Shown here piece after piece: positions 33,652 to 42,661 of a stretch of 64,000 bases of DNA (its first letter is position 1; each line of letters starts with the position of its first letter). The translations under genes and the position numbers were made by a program. Source of the stretch: Candidatus Mediterraneibacter quadrami (GTDB lineage Bacteria > Bacillota > Clostridia > Lachnospirales > Lachnospiraceae); NCBI GenBank assembly GCA_019120575.1, contig DWUU01000024.1, forward strand, positions 36,769 through 100,768, in the 5' to 3' direction. The notes under the pieces were generated by a model. That model had not been told where the DNA came from, made no database searches, and saw only the letters and a list, made by a program, of their open reading frames with translations.

Positions 33652-34125
33652 TTATATCTGTTCCAGAAGGCACACCGCATGGGCGGATATGCCAGCTCCG
33701 CTTCCTGTAAATCCAAGCCCCTCTTCCGTCGTCGCCTTCACGCCGACCTGGTCCGGACGGATCTTCAGCGCACTTGCAATATTTTCCCGCATCTGATCAA
33801 TGTGGGGCCGCATCTTCGGTTTCTGCGCGATGATCGTCGCGTCAATATTGCCGATTGCATATCCGCTGTCAGCGAGAAGCTTTCCGACATGCTCCAGCAG
33901 ACGGATGCTGGAGATTCCCTCATAGGCCGGATCCGTATCCGGGAAATGACTCCCGATGTCTCCTAGCGCAGCCGCGCCGAGAAGCGCGTCCATGATCGCA
34001 TGCACCAGGACGTCCGCATCCGAATGTCCCAGAAGCCCCTTTTCATATGGAATATCCACACCGCCCATGATCAGTTTCCTTCCGGCTGACAGCCGGTGCA
34101 CATCATAGCCCATTCCGATCCGCAT
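33652..34125 (-). CDS. ispF: 2-C-methyl-D-erythritol 2,4-cyclodiphosphate synthase
   Basis: [40 protein letters not shown]. Confidence 0.97.
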   Translation of the reverse strand: MRIGMGYDVHRLSAGRKLIMGGVDIPYEKGLLGHSDADVLVHAIMDALLGAAALGDIGSHFPDTDPAYEGISSIRLLEHVGKLLADSGYAIGNIDATIIAQKPKMRPHIDQMRENIASALKIRPDQVGVKATTEEGLGFTGSGAGISAHAVCLLEQI

Positions 34126-34127
34126 AC

Positions 34128-34868
34128 TTATTTCTCCTCATAATCATTTTCAATCTCATCCGCGTGGTCGTCTTTCTCTTCCTCTGTCACTTCAAGGATT
34201 TCGATATTCAAAGCGCCGGCTCTGAGTTTCTCTTTTTCTGCAGCTTCTGACATTTCTGCAGCGGCGTCCGATTCAGCTGCATCGGTTTCTGCATGATCAG
34301 CATGCTCATCCGCCTCATCTGCATTCTTTTCCGGAATATCCGCATCGTCTTCCGGTTCGGCCGAATCGCTTTCCGGAGCTGCCGGACCATCTTCTGACTC
34401 TGCAGCCGCGTCCTTAGGAGCGTCCGATTCATCCGCTCCCGCTTTCTGAACTTCGGCGTCGACTGCTGGCTCATCCGCTTCATTTCCCGAAGCAGCCGGG
34501 GCATTTTCAGATTCAGATGATTCATCCTCCGCCGGGCTGTTCTCTTCCGGAGCAGTCAGTGCCACAGGCTGTACATTGCTGTCACCTGGAACAAATTGCT
34601 GAATTTCCGGTTCATCCAGTTCTTCCGCTTTTTCCGCCTTTTTCATTTTAAAATTTCTGAACAGACCGGGCATGCGGATGCCCAGAATTTTCAACAGACT
34701 GTGTATCGCACAGACCGCGCCGACGATCACAAATATGACCGCGATCACGCTTATGAGCACCATATTGCTCGGTCTCTCTTTATACATCTGGTACAGCAGG
34801 CTGACACCTAGATAAGTAAGCCAGCCGCCAAGCACCAGACGGAATGCGTAACTTGATTTCTGATTCAT
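34128..34868 (-). CDS. two-TM membrane protein with long acidic low-complexity C-terminal tail
   Basis: N-terminal hydrophobic helices followed by D/E/A/S-rich tail. Confidence 0.7.
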   Translation of the reverse strand: MNQKSSYAFRLVLGGWLTYLGVSLLYQMYKERPSNMVLISVIAVIFVIVGAVCAIHSLLKILGIRMPGLFRNFKMKKAEKAEELDEPEIQQFVPGDSNVQPVALTAPEENSPAEDESSESENAPAASGNEADEPAVDAEVQKAGADESDAPKDAAAESEDGPAAPESDSAEPEDDADIPEKNADEADEHADHAETDAAESDAAAEMSEAAEKEKLRAGALNIEILEVTEEEKDDHADEIENDYEEK

Positions 34869-34955
34869 GACTTTATCCTCCGTAACAATTCTGTGGACTA
34901 TTCTATCATAACTTGAATTGTAATTCCAGTTTATAGCGGTTAAGGTTCGTTAATT

Positions 34956-35366
34956 TTAAGAGCTTTGAAGCTTTTCATTGTATACGGATATTGTCTTGCC
35001 CTTCCGGAATTCGTGGAGAAGCTGAAGTTTTATATTATAGATTTCAGCAATTACCGCCGCTTTCCATTCCGGAATACCAATTTCTGCATATAATTCTCTG
35101 ACTTCCGCCCGAGACGGCAGCAGGTCTTCTCTCACAATATTTCGGTTTTTTACTTTTTTCAGAAGTTTTTCTTCCCGGCTGTATAAGCTTGTGATTTCTC
35201 TGTCAAGTATGTCAGCTCTTGTATAGGGTGTTTTTCTGTTTTCATTGTAAAACATACTGTTTCCGGAATCATAGATAGGGGCAGGGCCGATAATCTTCAT
35301 TGTATCCGGATCTCTGAGTATGCCGAAATTCTGAAGATGTTCATCGGTATTGCTGATTATGAAATA
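34956..35366 (-). pseudogene. C-terminal remnant of a HipA-like kinase-fold protein
   Basis: Open frame starts after an in-frame TAA: YFIISNTDEHLQNFGILRDPDTMKIIGPAPIYDSGNSMFY...; NTDxHxxNFG matches the HipA catalytic loop, N-terminal lobe missing. Confidence 0.65.
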
Positions 35367-35407
35367 TTATTTACGAATTATAACATACTTGTAAGACGAA
35401 GAAAAGC

Positions 35408-35428
35408 TGTCACATAGTGTGGCAGCAT
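35408..35428 (-). terminator. probable terminator of the STAS-to-psd operon
   Basis: Stem GCTGTCACA tag TGTGGCAGC, U-rich on minus strand. Confidence 0.5.
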
Positions 35429-35444
35429 TAAAAAAATCGCATTC

Positions 35445-35559
35445 CTATTTTTCTATTTCTATCCAGTCAAATTTCAGTCCTTCCCTGCGTGGGTGCTTTG
35501 TGTCTTCCGCTTCCAGCCACTGTGCCTGTGCATTACCATCCGCACTGTCACTTTCATAA
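35445..35559 (-). pseudogene. short C-terminal coding remnant (about 37 aa) after psd
   Basis: Frame YESDSADGNAQAQWLEAEDTKHPRREGLKFDWIEIEK* with no start or upstream body. Confidence 0.35.
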
Positions 35560-36453
35560 TTAGTGTACGAGCATCTCTGTCTCCCGCGCATGCGCTGCTG
35601 TTCCGATGCGTTCCCCCATCCTTACCAGCGTCTCCACCTGTTCTCTGCTGTTCTTGATAATATCAGCATCGAGACGGATCCTGTCTTTTTCAAATCCAAG
35701 TATTACTGTAGATCCGCCGAACTCAAAATATCCTTTTTCCTCACCCCGGGATACGAGTGTCTCGCCGTGGCGGTTGCATATCTTACCCACCAGCATCGCG
35801 CCGACTTCCATCATCAGCACCGTGCCAAACCCGGCAGTTTCCAGAACGCTGTATTCTCTTGTATTCTCCCTGTAAACCGGCACTTCATCAACTGCGAATG
35901 GATTAACGCTGTGAAATACGCCTTTAATATGGACGTTTTTTGATTTCCTGCCATCCGCTATGTAACAGTAATGGTGGTAGTCATCAACCGTCAGCCGGAA
36001 GACAAGCAGCATACCGCCCTCGTATTTCTCAGCAAGCTTTCCATTTCTGAGAAGGCTCCGCAATGTATAAACGCTGTGTTTAATGCGGAATCGGCTGCCT
36101 TCCCTGACCGGAATGCATAGAAGTTTGGCGTCGCACGGGCTGATCAGGATTTCTTTTCCGGCACATACCGGCCGTTTTCCGGGAAGCAGCTTTCTGCGAA
36201 AGAATGCATTGTACGATGAAAAATACCTTTCCTCATAATCAGACAGGTCGATCCGGTATTTTTTTACTGCCGCCCCTGCCAGAAAGGATGACAGTTTCGT
36301 GTTCAAAAAACGTCCGGCTATTCCGGAGACAACCGGCTGAACAAGGGGCTTCATCAGAAGCCGTCCGGCCAGTGTACCGTACAAAAGCCGCAAAATCCGG
36401 TCCTGCTTTTCATTTCCTGTTATTTCGTTGCCCCTTCGGTCCCTGTATCTCAT
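35560..36453 (-). CDS. psd: phosphatidylserine decarboxylase
   Basis: ISPCDAKLLCIPV, VDDYHHYCYIADG, GSTVILGFEKDRI (GST cleavage motif). Confidence 0.93.
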   Translation of the reverse strand: MRYRDRRGNEITGNEKQDRILRLLYGTLAGRLLMKPLVQPVVSGIAGRFLNTKLSSFLAGAAVKKYRIDLSDYEERYFSSYNAFFRRKLLPGKRPVCAGKEILISPCDAKLLCIPVREGSRFRIKHSVYTLRSLLRNGKLAEKYEGGMLLVFRLTVDDYHHYCYIADGRKSKNVHIKGVFHSVNPFAVDEVPVYRENTREYSVLETAGFGTVLMMEVGAMLVGKICNRHGETLVSRGEEKGYFEFGGSTVILGFEKDRIRLDADIIKNSREQVETLVRMGERIGTAAHARETEMLVH

Positions 36454-36473
36454 GATTGTCTTTTCATCCTTTT

Positions 36474-37094
36474 CTAAATTCCTGCAGATATACAGATCAG
36501 CAGAGCAATGATGTCTGTGAGCATCAGTCCTCCCGCCACAGCCGGATGGGTTTTCGGAAGCGGAAAGTCAATGATATAGAAAATTCCGGTTATGACCAGC
36601 ATTGCCCCGAGCGCTGTCACAAAGACTGTGCCGGAAGTCCAGAGCCGGAGAAAATATACAAGGGGCAGGATCGCAGACATAAATGTGACCGGCAGACCGT
36701 GGTAATATCGCTTTTTGTCTTTCTCCGCTCCTCTGCATTCTTCCAGCATATTAAACCATGCCAGACGGATCACTGCACAAAAGCAATAGAAAATCAGGAT
36801 CCCCGTCCCTATCATTCCCCTGACGCCAAGTGAATAGCACAAAACAGCAGGAAAGACTCCGAAACTCACGACATCACAGAGTGAATCCAGCTGGATCCCG
36901 AAATGATGTTCTTCCGCAGTCCTGTCTTTCTTGGTCCGTGCGACGATCCCGTCCACACAGTCACAGAATCCAGCAAACATCAGACACGCGACCGCGATCG
37001 TGGGCTCTCCTTCCAGCGAAAATGTTATCCCTGTAACGGCAGACGCCATACCAAGACAGGTCAGCCATATCGTATAATTATAGTAGCCTAACAT
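36474..37094 (-). CDS. pssA: CDP-diacylglycerol--serine O-phosphatidyltransferase
   Basis: FAGFCDCVDGIVAR...FGIQLDSLCDVVSFGVFPA (CDP-alcohol phosphotransferase motif). Confidence 0.93.
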   Translation of the reverse strand: MLGYYNYTIWLTCLGMASAVTGITFSLEGEPTIAVACLMFAGFCDCVDGIVARTKKDRTAEEHHFGIQLDSLCDVVSFGVFPAVLCYSLGVRGMIGTGILIFYCFCAVIRLAWFNMLEECRGAEKDKKRYYHGLPVTFMSAILPLVYFLRLWTSGTVFVTALGAMLVITGIFYIIDFPLPKTHPAVAGGLMLTDIIALLICISAGI

Positions 37095-37115
37095 TGTTCA
37101 TTCCTTTCTCTGTTA

Positions 37116-38159
37116 TCAGATCACATATCTCAAAAAGGTCGCCACCTCACCCAGCACATAGTGGATAATGCACAGGCCCCAGATATTGCGCTGTCTGTTG
37201 TACAGCATTCCGAGCGCCCCCAGCAGGATCGATGCTGCCAGCATATACGGCAGTCCATAGTGGATATGCATGACGCCGAATGCCAGGGAAGATACAAATA
37301 CAGACATGCCCATGGCGTGTTTCCCGCTGAACACCCGGTTCAGGTTTTCCTGCATAACCCCCCTTGCCAGAAATTCCTGCAGGACTGCCGTTGCGGGATA
37401 GAAAATATCGGCAACGGTTCCTGCGCTCCAGTCCCAGAAAGGCGCACCCTCCGGGAAGAATCCAGGCGCGACACGAAGCAGGAGCACTTTCCCGCCAACC
37501 ATAACAACGGTTCCGATCACGGTGATCCATGCAGCCGGGACAAATGTCTTCCGGGCGTCTGTGATCCGCAGGCCGATATCATTAAAGGAAAAGCTTGTCG
37601 TTTTCAGGATGATCACAAACATAACCACAGAAATACATTCGATCACAATGCTCATCACCCACCCGGGCGGTTCTATGCCCATAAAACGGAGCAGACTCCA
37701 CAAAAACAGATAGCCGCAGATGCACGTCATCATCACCGCAAATACTGTGGACGACTCTCTTCGCTGACGGTTGATGTGTACGAGATCCGTGATGTCTGTA
37801 AATACAACCACGACTCCGACCCTCTCCGTTCCGCTTTCACCGGACAGAAAAGAGGAGGTCATGTTAAAATACTTCATGCCGCCGCCCGGGATCTTATAAG
37901 CCGCCTCTCCGGAATGGGCATTCTCCTTATCATAGACGGCGTCCAGCACAAACTGATGGAATCCGTCATTTGTTTCATCTGTTTCCTCCGCCAGAAAAGC
38001 CAGACTGTACTTCTGCCCTTCCGGACTGTCTTTTTTCCCCAGCAATGCGCGTCCGTTTTCATTTAAATATAAAATACTTCCTTTCGCGTCCAATACCAGA
38101 ACGCCCTCATTCATATCCCTTAATATCCGCGGAATGATTCTGTTTTCTTCCTTCAGCAT
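37116..38159 (-). CDS. PAS domain - CPBP (CAAX-protease-like) membrane protein
   Basis: N-terminal PAS (ILRDMNEGVLVLDAKGSILYLNENGRALLG...VVVVFTDITDLVHI) fused to CPBP region (LQEFLARGVMQENL, FGVMHIHYGL). Confidence 0.85.
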   Translation of the reverse strand: MLKEENRIIPRILRDMNEGVLVLDAKGSILYLNENGRALLGKKDSPEGQKYSLAFLAEETDETNDGFHQFVLDAVYDKENAHSGEAAYKIPGGGMKYFNMTSSFLSGESGTERVGVVVVFTDITDLVHINRQRRESSTVFAVMMTCICGYLFLWSLLRFMGIEPPGWVMSIVIECISVVMFVIILKTTSFSFNDIGLRITDARKTFVPAAWITVIGTVVMVGGKVLLLRVAPGFFPEGAPFWDWSAGTVADIFYPATAVLQEFLARGVMQENLNRVFSGKHAMGMSVFVSSLAFGVMHIHYGLPYMLAASILLGALGMLYNRQRNIWGLCIIHYVLGEVATFLRYVI

Positions 38160-38182
38160 TTAAGACCCTCCCCGGGAAACCG

Positions 38183-39772
38183 TTATCTTTTATTTCTTAA
38201 ACATCGTACGTCCAGCATTCCCAGCCTGCCTGACACAGCCACCGCAGTCACCTGCAGACAGGTCAGATTATTGGCTGTCATGACAAAATCGATCAGCGAG
38301 TTGATCGCCACCGCCAACGCGACGGCCTCTACCGGTATGCCAAGCTGCGTGAACATGACCGTATAACAGGTCAGTGCTCCTCCCGGTATGGGCGGTGCAG
38401 CCATTGCTAAAAGCCCGACTACGATTACCTTCGTAACAAGCCAGGGTAATGTAATGGCAACGCCATAGTTTTCCGCCATGCACAGACAGACAACAGAAAA
38501 TCCGAAAGCAGCAGCCGGCTTGAAGATCACCTGTCCAAGCGGGACTGCAAAATGGGAGAGATTCTGCGGGATCCCCAGTTCCTTTTCACAGGTCTCCATA
38601 TTTGTCGCAAAGGCCGCTGCAGAGGACGCCGTGGTTATTCCGATCAGGAAAGTCGGAAGCAGTTTCCTGATCAGTGTCCGAAACGCCACTTTATAGCGAA
38701 CAGACAGAACAGCCATAAACACAAGGCTGATAAGTGTACACCCGCCAAACGCGATGATCAGTGCCTTGACAATTCCTGTGATCTCCGAGTCAAAATCAGA
38801 TCCCATCAAACCGAAAAGACTGAAAAAGACAAAAACAGAGATCAGCCCTCCGATCGCTTCCATGAGGAGCTGCACCACTTCATTCATCTGCTCAATAACC
38901 GCCCGTGTAGCCGAAACCCGGTCACCCAGTATCAGAAGAGCGATTCCCACCGCCGCGCCCAGAAATATAATCTGCAGCGTATTGCCATCTAAAAACGGCG
39001 ATATAATATCTGACGGTACTATATCAAGAACGATCTGATAGATCTCGGAAAATCCTCCCACTGCTGTATTTTCGATTGCCAGCTCTGTCCGGAAAAGCCA
39101 CGAAACGCCAACAGCCGTCAGTGTACCTGTAAGAAAGGTCAGTGCAATGAAACGGACGATCACGATCTTTCCAATCCGTTCCATAACGGTCATATCTCCG
39201 ATATTGAAGATGCCCCAGCAGATTGCAAGAAATATCATCGGCGAAGATATGCTCCGCAGCAGGTTCAGGATCAGCGTGAATAGCGGATCCGTCACTGCCC
39301 GGATGCCGTTCTGCACATCAGACGGGAATACCCTCTGCAGCAGGCCAAGGACAACAGCTGACAAAATAGCGATCAGCAGCTTCTGCATCTGCCCCATCTT
39401 CTGTCTGGCGGGCGGATTGACTGTCAGACAGTTTTCGCCCCTTTTATAACTTCTGACAAGCGTAAGACCTGCCTGCGCAAGGAGTCGGCTGGAAAACATC
39501 AGATTTTCCAGTCCTTCGTCAGACCGGATCTCACGTCCCTCAATACGGATTTCGACCACCTGTTTTCCCATCCGCCTGCCCGTGAGAAACGTAACCGGTG
39601 CATTTTCAAGAAACGACAGCCAGCTCTCCAGTATTTCCTCCAGCGAAATGCGCAGTCTCAGCACATCTTTCCGGTCAACTTCCATTTCTGTCAGAGCTGC
39701 TGAAAATTCCTGTGAAATTTTATCTATACCTTCTGCCGAGAGCAGATAACTTTTCTTCTCCACTTCTGCCAA
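38183..39772 (-). CDS. SLC1 (dicarboxylate/amino acid:cation symporter)-fold protein with N-terminal GHKL-like extension
   Basis: C-terminal about 400 aa with SLC1 features (GITTASSAAAFATN, VPLGQVIF, PPIPGGAL, SLIDFVMTANNLT); N-terminal about 120 aa soluble extension. Confidence 0.85.
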   Translation of the reverse strand: MAEVEKKSYLLSAEGIDKISQEFSAALTEMEVDRKDVLRLRISLEEILESWLSFLENAPVTFLTGRRMGKQVVEIRIEGREIRSDEGLENLMFSSRLLAQAGLTLVRSYKRGENCLTVNPPARQKMGQMQKLLIAILSAVVLGLLQRVFPSDVQNGIRAVTDPLFTLILNLLRSISSPMIFLAICWGIFNIGDMTVMERIGKIVIVRFIALTFLTGTLTAVGVSWLFRTELAIENTAVGGFSEIYQIVLDIVPSDIISPFLDGNTLQIIFLGAAVGIALLILGDRVSATRAVIEQMNEVVQLLMEAIGGLISVFVFFSLFGLMGSDFDSEITGIVKALIIAFGGCTLISLVFMAVLSVRYKVAFRTLIRKLLPTFLIGITTASSAAAFATNMETCEKELGIPQNLSHFAVPLGQVIFKPAAAFGFSVVCLCMAENYGVAITLPWLVTKVIVVGLLAMAAPPIPGGALTCYTVMFTQLGIPVEAVALAVAINSLIDFVMTANNLTCLQVTAVAVSGRLGMLDVRCLRNKR

Positions 39773-39792
39773 TTTGACCTGTTATTCCTTCC

Positions 39793-42636
39793 TTATCTTT
39801 TTTTCTTTATAATCAGGCGGTTCCAGCCCTCTGAATACTCATACGTCACCTCGTCCATGGTCTTTTTAACCATGAAAATACCAAGCCCGCCGATCTCCCG
39901 CTCTTCCGCCGAAAGTGTGATATCCGGATCATCCTGTTCAAGAGGATTATACGGCCTTCCATCATCCGTAAATACAAGCATGATCAGGCTGTCATCCACT
40001 GAGCATTCAACGGTGGCTTTTGTGGCACCGCTGTAGAGCCGGATATTGGAATATATTTCATCCACTGCAATGTTCATTTTCATCGCGGTATTCACAGGCA
40101 CTTCCGCCCGGTCAAGGGTCTGCTCTACAAAGTCGAGTACCGCCTGCATATTATCCTCTTTCGGATCAATTGTGATCATGTGCTTCGGGATCATCCTCAG
40201 GCAAAGCATGGTCATGTCATCAAACTGCGGCGCATCGCCCACAAACGCATCTACATCCTGCTTTACCCCACGGCAGACGTTCCCCGCATCCGCACCGGCC
40301 AGGCGGTTCAGAACATTCTTTAATCTCTCATCCCCGTAAAGCCGGTTATGGACGTCTGTCGCCTCGGTCACACCGTCTGTATAGAGAAATATTTCGTCCC
40401 CGGGTGCCAGTTCAAATTCACCGCTCCTGTATTTTACGCTGTCCAGGCCGCCGAGGACGAAACCGGGACGCGACCTGAAGAATTCGTAGCTTCCGTTCTG
40501 ATGTCTGATCAGCGGCGGATTATGCCCAGCATTCGCGAATTGAACCATATGTGTTTTAAAATTCAGGATCCCCATCCAGCAGGTCACGAACATTTCCGCT
40601 TCATTATTTTCACACAGGGCTGTATTCGCGCTTGAGAGTATTTTCGCGACATCACTCTCTTTGTCCGCGTAACTCTTGAGCAGCGTTTTTGCCTTCATCA
40701 TAAACATGGCGGCTGATATCCCTTTACCGGACACGTCGGCCATCAGAAATGCAAGACGGTTCTCATCCAGAAGATAGAAATCGTAAAAATCCCCGCCCAC
40801 TTCTCTTGCCGTATCCATTGTCGCATGGATGTCAAAATCCGTCCGTTCCGGATAAGGCGGGAATACAGACGGAAGCGTAGAAAACTGGATCGTCTTTGCA
40901 AATTCCAGCTCATTATCGATCCGTGCCGCCGCCTCTGCAATATAGCCCTTAAGCGTATCGACGGTAGAATTGATATCATCGGAAAGGGATACAAACTCTT
41001 CATTCGTCCGGACATCCACAGAAACATTCAGATTTCCGCCTGTGATCTCTTCCAGGGACCTGTTGATCCGCTGGATATTTTCTACCACCAGTTTTTTTAC
41101 AAGAAAATAGATCAGCACAAACAGACCGGCGAACACGAGGATTTCAATAAAAATCGTAATATACAGAGAAACATCGCGGCCAAATACGACCTCCGACACC
41201 GGCATGACGCCGATAATATAATATCCTTCTGCAACGTCGTACATCAGATAACATTCTTCCCCGTACACTTTCTCTGTCAGCAGTCTGCCTCCGCCTTCCG
41301 GGCTCCACTTTTCTCTGCTTCCGCTCTCGCTGTTCAGGCCCAGATGCTGCCGGATCCCCGTTACACCCAGATTCATTCCCTCATGACCGGCCGGATCGCT
41401 TACCAGATTGAAATCTTCATTCGCGATAAGCATAAAACCGTTTTCTCCTACATGGCGGTTTCTCGTAAGGCCTGTCACCTGTTCATCAATATCCCTCTGA
41501 AATCTCTTGGAATCATATCCCACCTGGACAAAACCGCCGCCGTCCAGAACAGCGCCGGCATATTTCATCGACACGCCGCCGTAAGAAACTGTCTGATATC
41601 TCTGTACCAGCTCTTCTTCTCCATTCAGCAGGGTCATAAATTCTTCCGACTGCTCTCCGCTGCTCATATCAAAATCCAGATATTCCGGCGTTGTGCTTGC
41701 GACAATGATTCCACGGTCATTCACAACATTGATCTCGGAAACATCATTTTCTTTCAGGAGCGCGAAAAGCGTGCTTTCTTCAAAATTGCCGGTTCGTTCC
41801 AGATCATCCCGTATTTCACGTGTCAGTTCCAGCAGATTTTCATCCGATGCATCATTAATGTCGGCCCTTACATCTTTAATGTACAGAGAAAGCATCTCAT
41901 CCGCGTCATCTACCGCAAGCCTTGTCTGCAGCATGTAGATGAACAGACTGGAAACCGCAAAAGCCAGTACGACACAGAACGTCAGCCAGCGTGAGAACGC
42001 CTGCGCCAGCTGAAGCCTGTATTTTTTCCGCCCGGCCCGGCTAAGTTCCCCTGCAAGAACGGATACTGCAAACATAGCCAGCGTTACGGATCCCGCGTTC
42101 AGCACGATCATCGGTACGGCATAGCGTTCCACCAGAATGAACGACTGCCGCACATCCCCCATATTGCCGGAAAATACAAGAAGCATATTGACCACTTCCA
42201 ACACAGTTCCCGATGCCAGCCCATAGCACCAGACAGGTCGTTTATCATCAAAAAGCCACTTTCTGAGCGCCGCGCCCAGGATACCTGCAAAAACTGTAGT
42301 GAGGCTTGCGCTGACCCCTGTGTAAGCTCCGACATCACACAGTGCGGCTATATATCGCTCTGCGCCTCCGGTCACCCCGGCTAGAACACCTGCCGGCGCA
42401 CCGAAAACAAGGCCTGCGCACAAAGGAGCCGCATCTCTGGCGCTGATAAGGACTCCATTTGAGGAAATCCCCGACTCTGTGGCAAATACAGCGATCAGAC
42501 CGAATACCAGACCATATATGACCTGTTTGTACATTCCCGGCATCTGTGCAAACCTGGATTTTTTGCCGCACTGATAAAAAAGAACCGATGCTGCCGCAGG
42601 GCAGAGGGCTGCCGGCAATACCTGTATGCATGACAT
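39793..42636 (-). CDS. membrane-sensor SpoIIE/RsbU-type PP2C phosphatase: 5TM-Lyt-like + Cache-like + HAMP + PP2C + C-terminal GHKL (RsbW-like) domain
   Basis: GAPAGVLAGVTGGAERY (5TMR-Lyt), MADVSGKGISAAMF and DDMTMLCLRM (PP2C), VDEIYSN...DDGRPYNP...GGLGIFMVKKTMD (GHKL); start moved to the ATG preceded by GAGGAGGTATTGT. Confidence 0.9.
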   Translation of the reverse strand: MSCIQVLPAALCPAAASVLFYQCGKKSRFAQMPGMYKQVIYGLVFGLIAVFATESGISSNGVLISARDAAPLCAGLVFGAPAGVLAGVTGGAERYIAALCDVGAYTGVSASLTTVFAGILGAALRKWLFDDKRPVWCYGLASGTVLEVVNMLLVFSGNMGDVRQSFILVERYAVPMIVLNAGSVTLAMFAVSVLAGELSRAGRKKYRLQLAQAFSRWLTFCVVLAFAVSSLFIYMLQTRLAVDDADEMLSLYIKDVRADINDASDENLLELTREIRDDLERTGNFEESTLFALLKENDVSEINVVNDRGIIVASTTPEYLDFDMSSGEQSEEFMTLLNGEEELVQRYQTVSYGGVSMKYAGAVLDGGGFVQVGYDSKRFQRDIDEQVTGLTRNRHVGENGFMLIANEDFNLVSDPAGHEGMNLGVTGIRQHLGLNSESGSREKWSPEGGGRLLTEKVYGEECYLMYDVAEGYYIIGVMPVSEVVFGRDVSLYITIFIEILVFAGLFVLIYFLVKKLVVENIQRINRSLEEITGGNLNVSVDVRTNEEFVSLSDDINSTVDTLKGYIAEAAARIDNELEFAKTIQFSTLPSVFPPYPERTDFDIHATMDTAREVGGDFYDFYLLDENRLAFLMADVSGKGISAAMFMMKAKTLLKSYADKESDVAKILSSANTALCENNEAEMFVTCWMGILNFKTHMVQFANAGHNPPLIRHQNGSYEFFRSRPGFVLGGLDSVKYRSGEFELAPGDEIFLYTDGVTEATDVHNRLYGDERLKNVLNRLAGADAGNVCRGVKQDVDAFVGDAPQFDDMTMLCLRMIPKHMITIDPKEDNMQAVLDFVEQTLDRAEVPVNTAMKMNIAVDEIYSNIRLYSGATKATVECSVDDSLIMLVFTDDGRPYNPLEQDDPDITLSAEEREIGGLGIFMVKKTMDEVTYEYSEGWNRLIIKKKR

Positions 42637-42661
42637 ACAATACCTCCTCTTCAGAGAGAGG

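Noticed and set aside
35408-35566. Small mobile element at the remnant region
   Set aside because: No transposase, terminal inverted repeats or target duplication seen; only decayed coding tails.
40825-41994. 389-aa plus-strand ORF
   Set aside because: Antisense to the PP2C sensor gene, no domain features.
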